Shown here one piece after another: positions 1 through 8,370 of a DNA stretch of 64,000 nt (positions within the stretch are counted from its first letter, which is position 1; each line of letters starts with the position of its first letter). The notes beneath the pieces were generated by a model. The model was given only the letters and a program-made list of their open reading frames with translations. It was not told the DNA's origin and made no database searches. The position numbers and the translations under genes were made by a program. Source of the DNA: Nocardioides sp. Soil797 (GTDB lineage Bacteria > Actinomycetota > Actinomycetes > Propionibacteriales > Nocardioidaceae); contig LMSR01000001.1 in assembly GCA_001429555.1 (NCBI GenBank), positions 422,732 through 486,731 on the forward strand. Reading direction: 5' to 3'.

Positions 1-23
1 GCCGGTCGCGGCGAAGGGCGACC

Positions 24-29
24 TAGCGT
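24..29 (+). promoter_or_regulatory. -10 box of a leaderless hsaD transcript
   Basis: TAGCGT followed by 7 nt and GTG 37. The same hexamer and spacing occur before ATG 17607 and ATG 27389. The region further upstream lies outside the window, so no operator can be assessed. Confidence 0.5.
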
Positions 30-36
30 GCGGAAG

Positions 37-903
37 GTGACTGATCTGACCCGCGAATCGACCCTGCGCGAGCTGGCGACCGACAACGGCGTGCTGCGCT
101 ACCACGAGGCCGGCGACCCGGATGCGCCGCCGTTGGTGATGCTGCACGGCTCCGGGCCGGGCGTCAGCGCCTGGCGCAACTACCGTGGCAACCTGCCGTT
201 GTTCTCCCAGCACTTCCGCTGCCTGGCCCTCGAGTTCCCGGGCTTCGGGGTCAGTGACGACACCGACCTGCACCCGATGGCCGCAGCGTTCCCGGCCGTC
301 GGTGCCTTCCTCGACGGCCTCGGCCTCGACCGGGTCAGCCTGGTCGGCAACTCGATGGGTGGCATCGTGGCCACCCGTTTCGCGATCGCCCAGTCGGAAC
401 GTGTCGAGAAGCTGGTCACCATCGGCGGCATGGGCCGCAACATCTTCAGCCCCGCCCCGGGTGAGGGCCTCAACCTGCTCACCGACTTCGTCGAGGACCC
501 CACCCGCGAACGGCTCGTCGCCTGGCTCAAGTCGATGGTGTACGACGAGTCGCTGGTCACCGAGGAGCTGATCGAGGAGCGCTTCGCCGTCGCCCTCGAC
601 CCGGAGACCTTGGCCGCCGCCAAGCGGATGTACGGCCGCGGCGTCCTGCAGCACATGGCGAAGCTCGCCGAGAAGTCACCCGAGCCGCCGTACTGGGCGA
701 TGCTGCACAAGATCACCGCCAAGACCCTGATCACCTGGGGCCGCGACGACCGGGTCAGCCCCGTCGACATGATGCTGCTGCCGATGCGCACCATCCCGGA
801 CGTCGAGGTGCACGTGCTGCCCAACTGTGGGCACTGGACCATGATCGAGCAGAAGGCGGCCTGGGAGTCGACCGTCCTCGCCTTCCTGACGAGGGAGAAC
901 TGA
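37..903 (+). CDS. hsaD: 4,5:9,10-diseco steroid (meta-cleavage product) hydrolase HsaD
   Basis: Alpha/beta hydrolase of the C-C bond hydrolase family that splits the ring-cleavage product made by HsaC, releasing the C/D-ring acid and 2-hydroxyhexa-2,4-dienoate. Counted from GTG 37, the oxyanion loop HGSGPG is at residues 37-42, the nucleophile elbow GNSMGG gives Ser106, Asp238 lies in WGRDDRVSP and His266 in NCGHW. Length (288 aa) suits the family. GTG 28 is the other possible start, with gaaggg upstream. I prefer GTG 37 because TAGCGT at 24-29 stands exactly 7 nt before it, as at two other genes here. One base separates it from the KstD-like gene. HsaC is two genes downstream, so the assignment rests on family and context. 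Confidence 0.88.
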   Translation: MTDLTRESTLRELATDNGVLRYHEAGDPDAPPLVMLHGSGPGVSAWRNYRGNLPLFSQHFRCLALEFPGFGVSDDTDLHPMAAAFPAVGAFLDGLGLDRVSLVGNSMGGIVATRFAIAQSERVEKLVTIGGMGRNIFSPAPGEGLNLLTDFVEDPTRERLVAWLKSMVYDESLVTEELIEERFAVALDPETLAAAKRMYGRGVLQHMAKLAEKSPEPPYWAMLHKITAKTLITWGRDDRVSPVDMMLLPMRTIPDVEVHVLPNCGHWTMIEQKAAWESTVLAFLTREN

Positions 904-904
904 G

Positions 905-2569
905 ATGAGTGCAGAGAACTTCGACGAGGAGTTCGACTTCGTCGTTGTCGGCTCCGGTGGCGGCGGAATGGTCGCCGCCCTGGCCGCCGTCGACGAGGGC
1001 CTGAGCGTCGTGGTCGTGGAGAAGGCGAAGAAGTTCGGCGGTTCCACCGGCATCTCGGGTGGCGGCATCTGGATCCCCAACAACCCCACGTTGCGACGCC
1101 GCGGGCACAACGACTCCCGCGCATCCATCCGCCGCTACCTCGACCTGCTCACCGAGGGCCGGGTCACCCCCGAGCGCCTCGACGCCTACGTCGACAACGG
1201 GCCGGCCACCATGGAGCTGCTCGACAGGTCGAAGTGGATGAAGTTCAGCTGGACCAGGGGCTACGCCGACTACCACCCGGAGTACGACGGCGGACGCCAG
1301 CTCGGTCGCTCGATCGAGGCGAAGCCGTTCGACACCCGCAAGCTCGGCGATGACGAGCAGTTCCAGCGGCCCAACAGCATGAAGGGTCCGCTCGGCCTCT
1401 GGGTGACCGGCAAGGACTACCACGACCTGGCCATGGTCAAGCGCACCTGGCGCGGACGTTGGGCCTCGGTCGTCGCAGCTTGGCGGGTCTCGTCGAACGT
1501 GATCCGTCGTCGCCACATGGCAACCGGCGGGCGGGCCCTGGTCGCTCGCCTCCGGATGGCCCTCAGGGACGCGGGTGTCCCGCTGCGCCTGCAGACCTCG
1601 ATGACCGAGCTGGTCACCGGGGACGGCAAGGTCACCGGCGTCGTGACCACGAGTCGCGACGGAGAGGTACGCCGGATCGGTGCACGCCGCGGAGTCCTCC
1701 TTGCCTCCGGCGGCTTCGACCACAATCCGCAGCTGCGTAACCAGTACCTGCCCGACGGCGGCAAGGAGAACCACAGCCTCGGTGCCCGTGAGAACACCGG
1801 CGACGGAATCGTGGCCGGCCAGGGCCTGGGGGCCGCTGTCGACCTGATGGACGACGCGTGGTGGATGCCCTCGGTGGAGCACCCCTCCGGGGCCACCATC
1901 CCGTTGGTCTCCGAACGGGCCATCCCGGGCCACGTGATCGTCTCCGGTGACGGGAAGCGGTTCACCAACGAGGCCTCGCCCTACGTCAACTTCGTGCACG
2001 ACCAGCTCGAGGGCAAGCACCTGCCGGCCTGGTTCGTGATGGACTCGCGCGCCCGTTCGCGCTATCCCTTCGCCCAGATCCTGCCGGGTGCCCCGATCCC
2101 GAAGGCGTTCTACGAGGCCGGCTTGGCGCACAAGGCCGCCTCCCTCGAAGAGCTCGCCGCCGCGATCGACGTACCGGCCGAGGCCCTGGTCGAGACCGTC
2201 ACGCGCTTCAACGGCTTCGTCGAGGACGGCGTTGACCACGACTTCCATCGCGGGGCGAGCGCCTACGACCGCTACTACGGCGACCCGACGCTGAAGAACC
2301 CCAACCTCGACCGGGTCGACAAGGCACCGTTCTACGCCATGCAGATCCAGGTCGGCGACCTCGGCACGAAGGGCGGTCTGGTCACCGACGAGCACGCCCG
2401 CGTGCTGCGCGAGGACGGCTCGACGATCACCGGCCTCTATGCCACCGGCAACACGGCCGCATCGGTGATGGGCAACGAGTATGCCGGCCCCGGCGCGACG
2501 ATCGGCCCGTCGATGGTCTTCGGGTACGTCGCCGCCCGTCACGCAGCAGCCACCGGCGGCAACGACTGA
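905..2569 (+). CDS. 3-ketosteroid delta1-dehydrogenase-like FAD flavoprotein
   Basis: FAD-dependent dehydrogenase of the KstD/fumarate reductase fold, expected to introduce a ring-A double bond in 3-keto steroids. The Rossmann motif VVGSGGGGMVAA is near residue 15 and GGSTGISGGGIWIP follows the FAD site. The C-terminal block GNEYAGPGATIG carries Tyr526 and Gly530, with the same Y+4=G spacing as catalytic Tyr487/Gly491 of Rhodococcus KstD1. At 554 aa it is slightly longer than typical KstD (about 510-565). ATG is one base after the hsaD stop and is preceded by gagggagaa, so the two are co-transcribed. It is one of three KstD-like proteins in the window, and its exact steroid substrate cannot be read from sequence. 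Confidence 0.8.
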   Translation: MSAENFDEEFDFVVVGSGGGGMVAALAAVDEGLSVVVVEKAKKFGGSTGISGGGIWIPNNPTLRRRGHNDSRASIRRYLDLLTEGRVTPERLDAYVDNGPATMELLDRSKWMKFSWTRGYADYHPEYDGGRQLGRSIEAKPFDTRKLGDDEQFQRPNSMKGPLGLWVTGKDYHDLAMVKRTWRGRWASVVAAWRVSSNVIRRRHMATGGRALVARLRMALRDAGVPLRLQTSMTELVTGDGKVTGVVTTSRDGEVRRIGARRGVLLASGGFDHNPQLRNQYLPDGGKENHSLGARENTGDGIVAGQGLGAAVDLMDDAWWMPSVEHPSGATIPLVSERAIPGHVIVSGDGKRFTNEASPYVNFVHDQLEGKHLPAWFVMDSRARSRYPFAQILPGAPIPKAFYEAGLAHKAASLEELAAAIDVPAEALVETVTRFNGFVEDGVDHDFHRGASAYDRYYGDPTLKNPNLDRVDKAPFYAMQIQVGDLGTKGGLVTDEHARVLREDGSTITGLYATGNTAASVMGNEYAGPGATIGPSMVFGYVAARHAAATGGND

Positions 2570-2573
2570 ATCA

Positions 2574-2588
2574 TCCCGATCACCGGGA
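2574..2588 (+). promoter_or_regulatory. Putative regulon operator upstream of the HsaA-like gene
   Basis: tcccgatcaccggga, a match to the 15-bp palindrome tCCCryTgAnCGGgA shared by many promoters of this island. It lies 65 bp before ATG 2654, and a weak -10 (TCAACT, 2618-2623) begins 29 bp after it. The site could give the hydroxylase-hsaC segment its own promoter within the cluster. Confidence 0.5.
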
Positions 2589-2653
2589 ACCCGACGCACC
2601 GCGGCGGTTCCCGGCGGTCAACTGGACCCACACGAGACAGAGAAGAGACCACG

Positions 2654-3838
2654 ATGACCAACCCGGTGCTCGCCGCAGTCGAGGCCCACGCCGAGGAGCT
2701 CGCCGCCCTCGGTGCCGAGAACGAGAAGCTGGGGCGGCTGACCGACCGCACCGTGGAGATCCTCCGCGAGGCCGGGGTCATCCGGATGCTCCAGTCCGCC
2801 AAGTACGGCGGCGCCGAGGCGCACCCACGTGACTTCGCCGAGGTGGTCATGCGACTGGCCTCGCTCGACGGCTCGACCGGCTGGGTGGCCGGCATCGTGG
2901 GCGTGCACCCGTGGGAGATGTCGATGTGCGACCCGCGCGTGCAGGAGGAGATCTGGGGTGAGGACCACGACACCTGGATCGCCTCCCCCTATGCGCCGAT
3001 GGGGGTGCTGAAGCCGGTCAAGGGTGGCTACATCTTCAACGGGCGTTGGCAGTTCTCCTCCGGCACCGACCACTGTGACTGGATCTTCCTCGGCGCATTC
3101 CTCGGTGACGAGGACGGCAAGGCGCTGATGCCTCCGCAGAACTACCACGTGATCCTGCCCCGTTCCGACTACGAGATCGTGCCCGACTCGTGGGATGTCG
3201 TGGGCCTGCGCGGCACCGGCTCCAAGGACGTCATCGTCAAGGACGCGTTCATCCCCGAATACCGCGTCGTGGAGTTCAAGAAGTTCCTCGACGGCTCGCA
3301 GCCGCGCGAGTCCGGCCACACCGACCCGACCTTCCACATCCCCTTCACCACGGCGTTCCCGCTGGGCATCACCTCCGCGGTGATCGGCATCGCCGAGGGC
3401 GCGCTCAATGCCCACCTGGCCTACCAGAAGACCCGGGTGCAGATCACCGGCACGAAGGTGAAGGACGACCCCTACGTGCTCTACGCGATCAGCGCAGCGG
3501 CCGAGGAGATCAAGGCCTCGCGGACCGCGATGCTCGACAACGTCACCACCTTCTACGAGAAGGCGAAGCGGGGCGAGGAGGTGACGTTCACCGAGCGCGC
3601 CGACTCCCGGCGTACCCAGGTGGCAGCCGCGTGGCGAGCGGTCCGCGCGATGGACGAGGTGGTCGCCCGTTCCGGCGGCAACGGCCTGCGCATGGACAAC
3701 CCGATCCAGCGGTTCTGGCGCGACGGTCACATGGGCCTGGCACACGCGATCCACGTGCCCGGCTCGGTCTTCCACGCCTCCGCCCTGCTCGACATCGATG
3801 TCACGCCGCCTCCCGGCCCGATGCTGTCGATGATCTGA
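2654..3838 (+). CDS. HsaA-like flavin-dependent hydroxylase (acyl-CoA dehydrogenase fold)
   Basis: Oxygenase component of a two-component flavin monooxygenase (group D), the class that hydroxylates phenolic ring A of 9,10-seco steroids before extradiol cleavage. Visible family blocks are KYGGAEAHP near residue 50, GSTGWVAGIVGVHPW near 75, FSSGTDHCDW near 135, VVGLRGTGSKDV near 190 and a C-terminal IQRFWRDGHMGLAHA. Length 394 aa matches HsaA. It is a paralogue of the gene at 14009, which is closer to canonical HsaA. This copy sits directly upstream of hsaC and may act on a differently substituted ring. The flavin reductase partner (HsaB) is not in the window. Start ATG follows agaaga. Confidence 0.78.
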   Translation: MTNPVLAAVEAHAEELAALGAENEKLGRLTDRTVEILREAGVIRMLQSAKYGGAEAHPRDFAEVVMRLASLDGSTGWVAGIVGVHPWEMSMCDPRVQEEIWGEDHDTWIASPYAPMGVLKPVKGGYIFNGRWQFSSGTDHCDWIFLGAFLGDEDGKALMPPQNYHVILPRSDYEIVPDSWDVVGLRGTGSKDVIVKDAFIPEYRVVEFKKFLDGSQPRESGHTDPTFHIPFTTAFPLGITSAVIGIAEGALNAHLAYQKTRVQITGTKVKDDPYVLYAISAAAEEIKASRTAMLDNVTTFYEKAKRGEEVTFTERADSRRTQVAAAWRAVRAMDEVVARSGGNGLRMDNPIQRFWRDGHMGLAHAIHVPGSVFHASALLDIDVTPPPGPMLSMI

Positions 3839-3898
3839 CGCTCGTACGTCGACCTGCCCACCCCTGCCGCCTGACCCCACGACCCGAAGGACGAAGCG

Positions 3899-4819
3899 AT
3901 GACCCAGATCCGAGCACTCGGCTACCTCAAGGTGCAGAGCCAGGACATCCCACGGTGGCGTGAGCTGACCGTCGACTGCCTGGGCCTCCAGGAGACCACG
4001 GGCCCCGACAGCGAGGGTCTCTACCTGCGCATGGACGAGCGGGCCGCCCGCCTCATCGTGGTGCCCGGCGAGAGCGACAAGGTGCTGGCGGTGGGCTGGG
4101 AGGTGCGCGACCAGTTCGCCCTGGCAGCTGTCGGTCGTGCCGTCGAGGCGGCCGGCGTGGGAGTCAAGGTGTTCACCCAGTCGGAGTGCGACGAACGCCG
4201 CTTCGAGGCCGGCATCTTCTTCGAGGACCCGGCCGGCACTCCGGTCGAGGTGTTCTTCGGCCCGGTGCTCGACCACAGCCCGGTGCTCACCGGCCTCGCC
4301 CAGAAGTTCATCACCGGCGACCAGGGGCTGGGCCACGTCGTGCTGCCCACGAACAACCCCGAGGAGACGGTGGAGTTCTACACCGAGGTGCTCGGCTTCC
4401 TGCCGCGCGGCGCGATCCGCCTCGGTGGCCTGGACTCGCCGCCGCCGGTGCGCCGGGTCCGGTTCATGGGTGTCAACCAGCGCCACCACAGCCTGGCTGT
4501 CTGCCCGGCCCCGCACGGTGAGGCCCCTGGCCTGGTGCACCTGATGATGGAGGTCGACTCGCTCGACGCCGTCGGCCAGGCACTGGACAAGGTCAACAAG
4601 GCAGGCTTCTCGCTCTCCTCGACCCTGGGCCGTCACACCAACGACAAGATGGTCTCGTTCTACGTCCGCGCCCCCGGTGGCTGGGACCTCGAGTACGGCA
4701 CCGAGGGCATGCTGGTCGACGAGGCCTACTACACGGCGGAGGAGATCACCGCGGACTCCTACTGGGGCCACGACTGGTCCGGCTCCGAGCCGCTGGCGGC
4801 GTTCACTCCACCCGCGTGA
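3899..4819 (+). CDS. hsaC: Extradiol dioxygenase HsaC (3,4-DHSA dioxygenase)
   Basis: Type I extradiol dioxygenase that opens the catecholic A ring of the seco-steroid and supplies the HsaD substrate. It has two vicinal-oxygen-chelate domains. Iron ligands by family position are His146 (GLGHVVL), His214 (GLVHLMMEV) and Glu265 (GWDLEYG); second-sphere His196/197 (RHHS) and Tyr255 (SFYVRAPGG) are also present. Length 306 aa compares with about 300 in HsaC/BphC. The start ATG follows gaaggacgaag. It lies 60 bp after the HsaA-like gene and very probably belongs to its operon. Confidence 0.9.
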   Translation: MTQIRALGYLKVQSQDIPRWRELTVDCLGLQETTGPDSEGLYLRMDERAARLIVVPGESDKVLAVGWEVRDQFALAAVGRAVEAAGVGVKVFTQSECDERRFEAGIFFEDPAGTPVEVFFGPVLDHSPVLTGLAQKFITGDQGLGHVVLPTNNPEETVEFYTEVLGFLPRGAIRLGGLDSPPPVRRVRFMGVNQRHHSLAVCPAPHGEAPGLVHLMMEVDSLDAVGQALDKVNKAGFSLSSTLGRHTNDKMVSFYVRAPGGWDLEYGTEGMLVDEAYYTAEEITADSYWGHDWSGSEPLAAFTPPA

Positions 4820-4833
4820 TCCGGTCGGAACCC

Positions 4834-4891
4834 CAGATCGGGACCACAGCGTCGTGAAGCCGACGATCTTCGACGCTCCCGTCCCGATCTG
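4834..4891. repeat. 58-bp dispersed palindrome, copy 1
   Basis: Perfect 11-bp outer arms (cagatcgggac / gtcccgatctg) and 7-bp inner arms (agcgtcg / cgacgct) around a short centre. Two more copies, also exactly 58 bp, lie at 29121-29178 and 35629-35686. This copy overlaps the proposed GTG start of the next gene, so it may fold in the mRNA at the initiation region. Confidence 0.85.
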
Positions 4892-6323
4892 CGAGGTCGA
4901 GGCGTTCCACCACGAGTATGACGTCGTGGTGGTCGGTTTCGGATGTGCCGGAGCAGCCGCCGCGCGTGAGGCCGCGGCCTCCGGCGCCTCCGTCGTGGTG
5001 CTCGAGCGTGCCTCGGGGGCAGGCGGATCGTCGGCGCAGTCCGGTGGCGAGCTCTACCTCGGCGGCGGCACCGCCGTACAACGGGCGTGTGGATTCGAGG
5101 ACAGCGCGGACAACATGTTCGCCTACCTGTCGGCGGCGCTCGGTCCGCACGCCGACCTCGAGAAGCTCCGCCTCTACTGCGACGGAAGCGTCGAGCACTT
5201 CGAGTGGTTCCGCGAGTGCGGCGTCGACTTCACGAAGTCGTTGTACGACGCCCCCACGTGGATGCCACCGACCCAGGACGGACTCATGTGGTTGGGCGAG
5301 AACGCCTGGCCCTACAACACGATCGCGACCCCGGTCCCGCGCGGACACCGTCCCTCGACCGAGGGCTGGGCCGGCCACACCGTGATGGCAGCACTGATCG
5401 GCGCCGCGGAGAAGGCCGGCGCGGTCACCCACACGGACACCCGCGTGGGTGAGCTCATCGTCGAGGCTGGTCGCGTGGTCGGCGTACGGGCTCGCCACTT
5501 CGGGGTTGACGTCACCTACCGTGCCCGCCGCGGTGTGGTCCTCGCCACCGGCGGGTTCGTCGACAACGAGGAGATGCTCGGCCATCACGCGCCAGCCCTG
5601 CTGGGTCACGGCAAGGTCAGCGACGGCCTCGACGACGGCAGCGGCATCGCGCTTGGCCAGTCCGTGGGGGGAGCAGTGCGCCGGATGGCCGCCGTCGAGG
5701 TCGCCTACACCGCGCTGCCCGCCATGGTCGTGCGGGGCATGCTGGTCAACGGGCTGGGCCAGAGATTCGTCAACGAGGACGTCTACCCGGGTGTGTTCAG
5801 CCATGCCGCGTTCGAGCAGCCCGGTCCCTGCTGGGCGATCATCGATGAGGCGGGCCTGGAGGACATCCCGGAGCAGGACGCCTGGGGCGTGAGGCCGCAG
5901 CACGCAGCCGAGACGCTCGCCGAGCTCGAGACCGACCTCGGCCTGCCGCCCGGGTCGCTGGAAGCGACGGTCGCGCTCTACAACCGGCATGCGGCCGAAG
6001 GTGCGGACGCCCAGTTCCACAAGGACTCGAAGTGGGTCCGTGTGCTCGACGGCCCGTGGGCCGCGGTGGACCCGCGGCTCGGCTTCGCGCCGTCCGGCCG
6101 TGCCGGACAGGTGCCGGGCAGTGGGTTCTCCGGCTTCACCCTCGGTGGCCTGCGCACCACGGTCGATGGTCACGTGCTGTCGCTCTCCGGTGATCCGATC
6201 CCGGGCCTGTACGCCGCCGGACGTGCCAGCTCCGGCATCCACGGCGACGGCTATGTCTCCGGCACCTCGCTCGGCGACGGCACGTTCTTCGGCCGTCGCG
6301 CCGGCCGTCGTGCTGCCGACTGA
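4854..6323 (+). CDS. FAD-dependent oxidoreductase of the KstD/fumarate reductase family
   Basis: Flavoprotein of 489 aa. The FAD motif VVVVGFGCAGAAAA lies near residue 25, then ERASGAGGSSAQSGGELYLGGG, with a C-terminal YAAGRASSGIHGDGYVSGTSLGDGTFFGRRAG. The C terminus lacks the KstD YPGPG-type block, so it may reduce or oxidise a different C=C, for example as a ketosteroid reductase. Start GTG 4854 lies inside the 58-bp palindrome; the open frame continues upstream to 4677 but there overlaps hsaC. The N-terminal stretch before the FAD motif looks like that of related enzymes, which supports GTG 4854. Substrate unknown; context points to steroid ring modification. Confidence 0.75.
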   Translation: MKPTIFDAPVPICEVEAFHHEYDVVVVGFGCAGAAAAREAAASGASVVVLERASGAGGSSAQSGGELYLGGGTAVQRACGFEDSADNMFAYLSAALGPHADLEKLRLYCDGSVEHFEWFRECGVDFTKSLYDAPTWMPPTQDGLMWLGENAWPYNTIATPVPRGHRPSTEGWAGHTVMAALIGAAEKAGAVTHTDTRVGELIVEAGRVVGVRARHFGVDVTYRARRGVVLATGGFVDNEEMLGHHAPALLGHGKVSDGLDDGSGIALGQSVGGAVRRMAAVEVAYTALPAMVVRGMLVNGLGQRFVNEDVYPGVFSHAAFEQPGPCWAIIDEAGLEDIPEQDAWGVRPQHAAETLAELETDLGLPPGSLEATVALYNRHAAEGADAQFHKDSKWVRVLDGPWAAVDPRLGFAPSGRAGQVPGSGFSGFTLGGLRTTVDGHVLSLSGDPIPGLYAAGRASSGIHGDGYVSGTSLGDGTFFGRRAGRRAAD

Positions 6324-6347
6324 CCCGGCGCGCCCAGCACGCGGCGC

Positions 6348-6980
6348 CTATGCGTCGTCCGTGGCGGGCGCGGTGAGGAGAGCGGCGATGGTGTCGACCA
6401 GGTCCGGCGTGATCGCCGTCGCGGTGGGCCGGCTGGCACCGGGAGCGGCCGCGATCCGCTCGTGATCGGCCAACACCCGCAGGGCAATCAGCACCATCCA
6501 GCGCATTCGGCGCCGCCGCACGTCACGGGGCAGGTCGGACAGCAGTGCGCCCAGGTTGCGGTTGATCCAGGCCACCCCCGGCGGTTGGTGTGGCTGCTGG
6601 GCGTCGCCCGTCTCCGGGTCGACCGTCACATCGGCCAGGAAGCGTAGGTACCACCCCGGCTGTCCGTCGAGTGCCTCGACCAGGGGCTGCACGAAGATCC
6701 GAACCACCGCGTTGACCGCCACGGGTCGGGCGGACGCCTCCAGTTCGTCGATCAGCTCGCAGCGTCGGCCGTCGATGGGTCCGGAGCGGTGGTCGAGGAT
6801 CGCCTGCACGAGCCCCGCACGCGAGCCGAAGTGATAGGTGACCGCGGAGTTGTTGCGCTGCCCCGCGCCGATCGCGACCTGGCGCATCGAGACCGCATCG
6901 GTGCCCTGCTCGGCGAAGAGGCGTTCGGCCAACGTGATCATGGCCAGCCTGGCGCCGGCGTCCTGTTCAGCGGGATGCAT
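6348..6980 (-). CDS. TetR-family transcriptional regulator of the sulfatase locus
   Basis: TetR repressor of 210 aa. The N-terminal helix-turn-helix runs through AERLFAEQGTDAVSMRQVAIGAGQRNNSAVTYHFGSRAGL (about residues 17-56, quoted in part), followed by a variable ligand domain. It is divergent from the alkyl-sulfatase gene at 7045. Between them is the palindrome TTAAGACATCTGTCTTAA, which overlaps the -10 regions of both directions, a classical autoregulated arrangement. A leaderless start is likely: TAAACT (6988-6993, minus strand) stands 7 nt before the ATG. Likely ligand: a sulfate ester or its alcohol, by context only. Confidence 0.85.
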   Translation of the reverse strand: MHPAEQDAGARLAMITLAERLFAEQGTDAVSMRQVAIGAGQRNNSAVTYHFGSRAGLVQAILDHRSGPIDGRRCELIDELEASARPVAVNAVVRIFVQPLVEALDGQPGWYLRFLADVTVDPETGDAQQPHQPPGVAWINRNLGALLSDLPRDVRRRRMRWMVLIALRVLADHERIAAAPGASRPTATAITPDLVDTIAALLTAPATDDA

Positions 6981-6990
6981 GCCGGCCAGT

Positions 6991-7008
6991 TTAAGACATC
7001 TGTCTTAA
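6991..7008. promoter_or_regulatory. TetR operator between regulator and sulfatase operon
   Basis: TTAAGACA-TC-TGTCTTAA, perfect 8-bp arms with a 2-bp centre. It overlaps a rightward -10 (TAATCT, 7006-7011) and a leftward -10 (TAAACT, 6988-6993), so one bound repressor dimer would shut both promoters. Confidence 0.8.
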
Positions 7009-7044
7009 TCTTGGGTTCCGCCATCCCACTCAAGGAGCCCACCG

Positions 7045-8370
7045 ATGATGTTTCCCCAGAACCAGCTGTCCTCAGCCACTGCGGCCTTCGGCCAGTTCAG
7101 CGTGGCGCAGGCCGGCAACATGTTCTCCCGGAAGCACCCCTCCGGCTTCGAGCCGATCGTCGTCGAGGTCGCGCCGCGCACCTGGTTCATCCAGCCGGGC
7201 ATGGTCAACGTCGCGCTGTTCGAGACCGACGAGGGCCTCATCCTGGTCGACTGTGGGTGTGCCGGTGACGGCCCCGACCTGGTCAAGGCCGTGCGTTCCC
7301 TCAGCGACAAGCCGCTCACGGCGATCGTCTACACCCACGGCCACAGCGACCACGCGTTCGGAGCCTGGGCGTTCCTCGAGGCCGGCGAGACACCCGAGAT
7401 CATCGCCCACGAGAACCTCGTGGAGCACTTCCGGCGATACATGCTCACCAACGGCCTGAACGCCGCCGTCAACGGCCAGGCCGGCAGGCACGACGGCCCG
7501 GCGTGGGCAGGGGAGAGCGAGACCGACTTCGACTGGCCGACCCGCACCTTCTCCGGCGACCTGCTCGAGCTGACCGTCGGCGGCGAGCGCTTCGAGCTGC
7601 GCCACGGCAAGGGGGAGACCGACGACGCAGTGTGGGTCTGGGCGCCCGAGCGTGGCGTGATCGCGGCCGGCGACCTGGTCACCGGCTACTTCCCGAACGC
7701 CGGCAACCCCAAGAAGGTGCAGCGTTGGGCCGCGGAGTGGGCGGACGCCGCCGAGGCGATGGCCGCCCTCTCGCCCACGGTGATCATCCCCGGCCACGGC
7801 AACCCGGCCACTGGCGTCGAGGCGATCCAGGACGAGCTCACGACCATGGCGGCCTACCTGCGCCACATCCAGGACCACGTGGTGGCCGGCCTCAACGACG
7901 GACTGCTGCCCGACCACATCATCGAGTCGCTCGAAGTGCCCCAGGAGTACGTCGACCACCCGCGACTCCCGCAGGTCTACGACCGGCCCGAGTTCGTCGC
8001 GCGCAACGTCGTACGCCGCTACTCCGGTTGGTGGGACGGCTACCCCTCGCACCTGCTGCCGGCCAGCCAGGAGGAGCAGGCTGCCGAGGTCGCCGCCCTC
8101 GCCGGCGGGGTGAGTGCCCTGGTGAAGCGGGCCACGGAGCTGGCGGAGACCGACCTGCGCCTCGCCTCGCACGTCGCCGAGTGGGCGTTCCTCGCCGACC
8201 GGACCGATCCGGCGGCCCAGGACTGCTACGCCGACGTGCTCGAGAAGCGTGCCGCTGCCGAGACCTCCCTGATGACGCAGGTCAACCTGCGCGTCGCCCT
8301 ACGCTGGGTGGCCGAGGCCCGCAAGGCGGGTGTCAACAAGGACGACGACAGCAACGGAGCAGCACAGTGA
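7045..8370 (+). CDS. Alkyl-sulfatase-like metallo-beta-lactamase-fold hydrolase
   Basis: Metal-dependent hydrolase of the BDS1/SdsA1 (type III alkylsulfatase) group, which releases sulfate from alkyl sulfate esters. The dinuclear metal motif THGHSDH is at residues 97-103, with further ligands expected around GETDDAV, AAGDLVTG and GHGNP. A helical block resembling the alkyl-sulfatase dimerisation domain follows (VRRYSGWWDGYPSHL onward). At 441 aa it lacks the C-terminal SCP2-like domain of SdsA1 (about 650 aa). The start has a good ribosome site (aaggag, 7032-7037), and ATG 7048 is an alternative. The stop overlaps the GTG of the sulfatase, so they are translationally coupled. Confidence 0.8.
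   Translation: MMFPQNQLSSATAAFGQFSVAQAGNMFSRKHPSGFEPIVVEVAPRTWFIQPGMVNVALFETDEGLILVDCGCAGDGPDLVKAVRSLSDKPLTAIVYTHGHSDHAFGAWAFLEAGETPEIIAHENLVEHFRRYMLTNGLNAAVNGQAGRHDGPAWAGESETDFDWPTRTFSGDLLELTVGGERFELRHGKGETDDAVWVWAPERGVIAAGDLVTGYFPNAGNPKKVQRWAAEWADAAEAMAALSPTVIIPGHGNPATGVEAIQDELTTMAAYLRHIQDHVVAGLNDGLLPDHIIESLEVPQEYVDHPRLPQVYDRPEFVARNVVRRYSGWWDGYPSHLLPASQEEQAAEVAALAGGVSALVKRATELAETDLRLASHVAEWAFLADRTDPAAQDCYADVLEKRAAAETSLMTQVNLRVALRWVAEARKAGVNKDDDSNGAAQ

Noticed and set aside
2618..4771. 717-aa open frame on the minus strand opposite the HsaA-like and hsaC genes
   Set aside because: Composition is a codon-shadow of two recognisable plus-strand enzymes, with no domain or start signal. The same holds for the long antisense frames at 755-2599, 8226-10481, 26438-29272 and 60410-62665.
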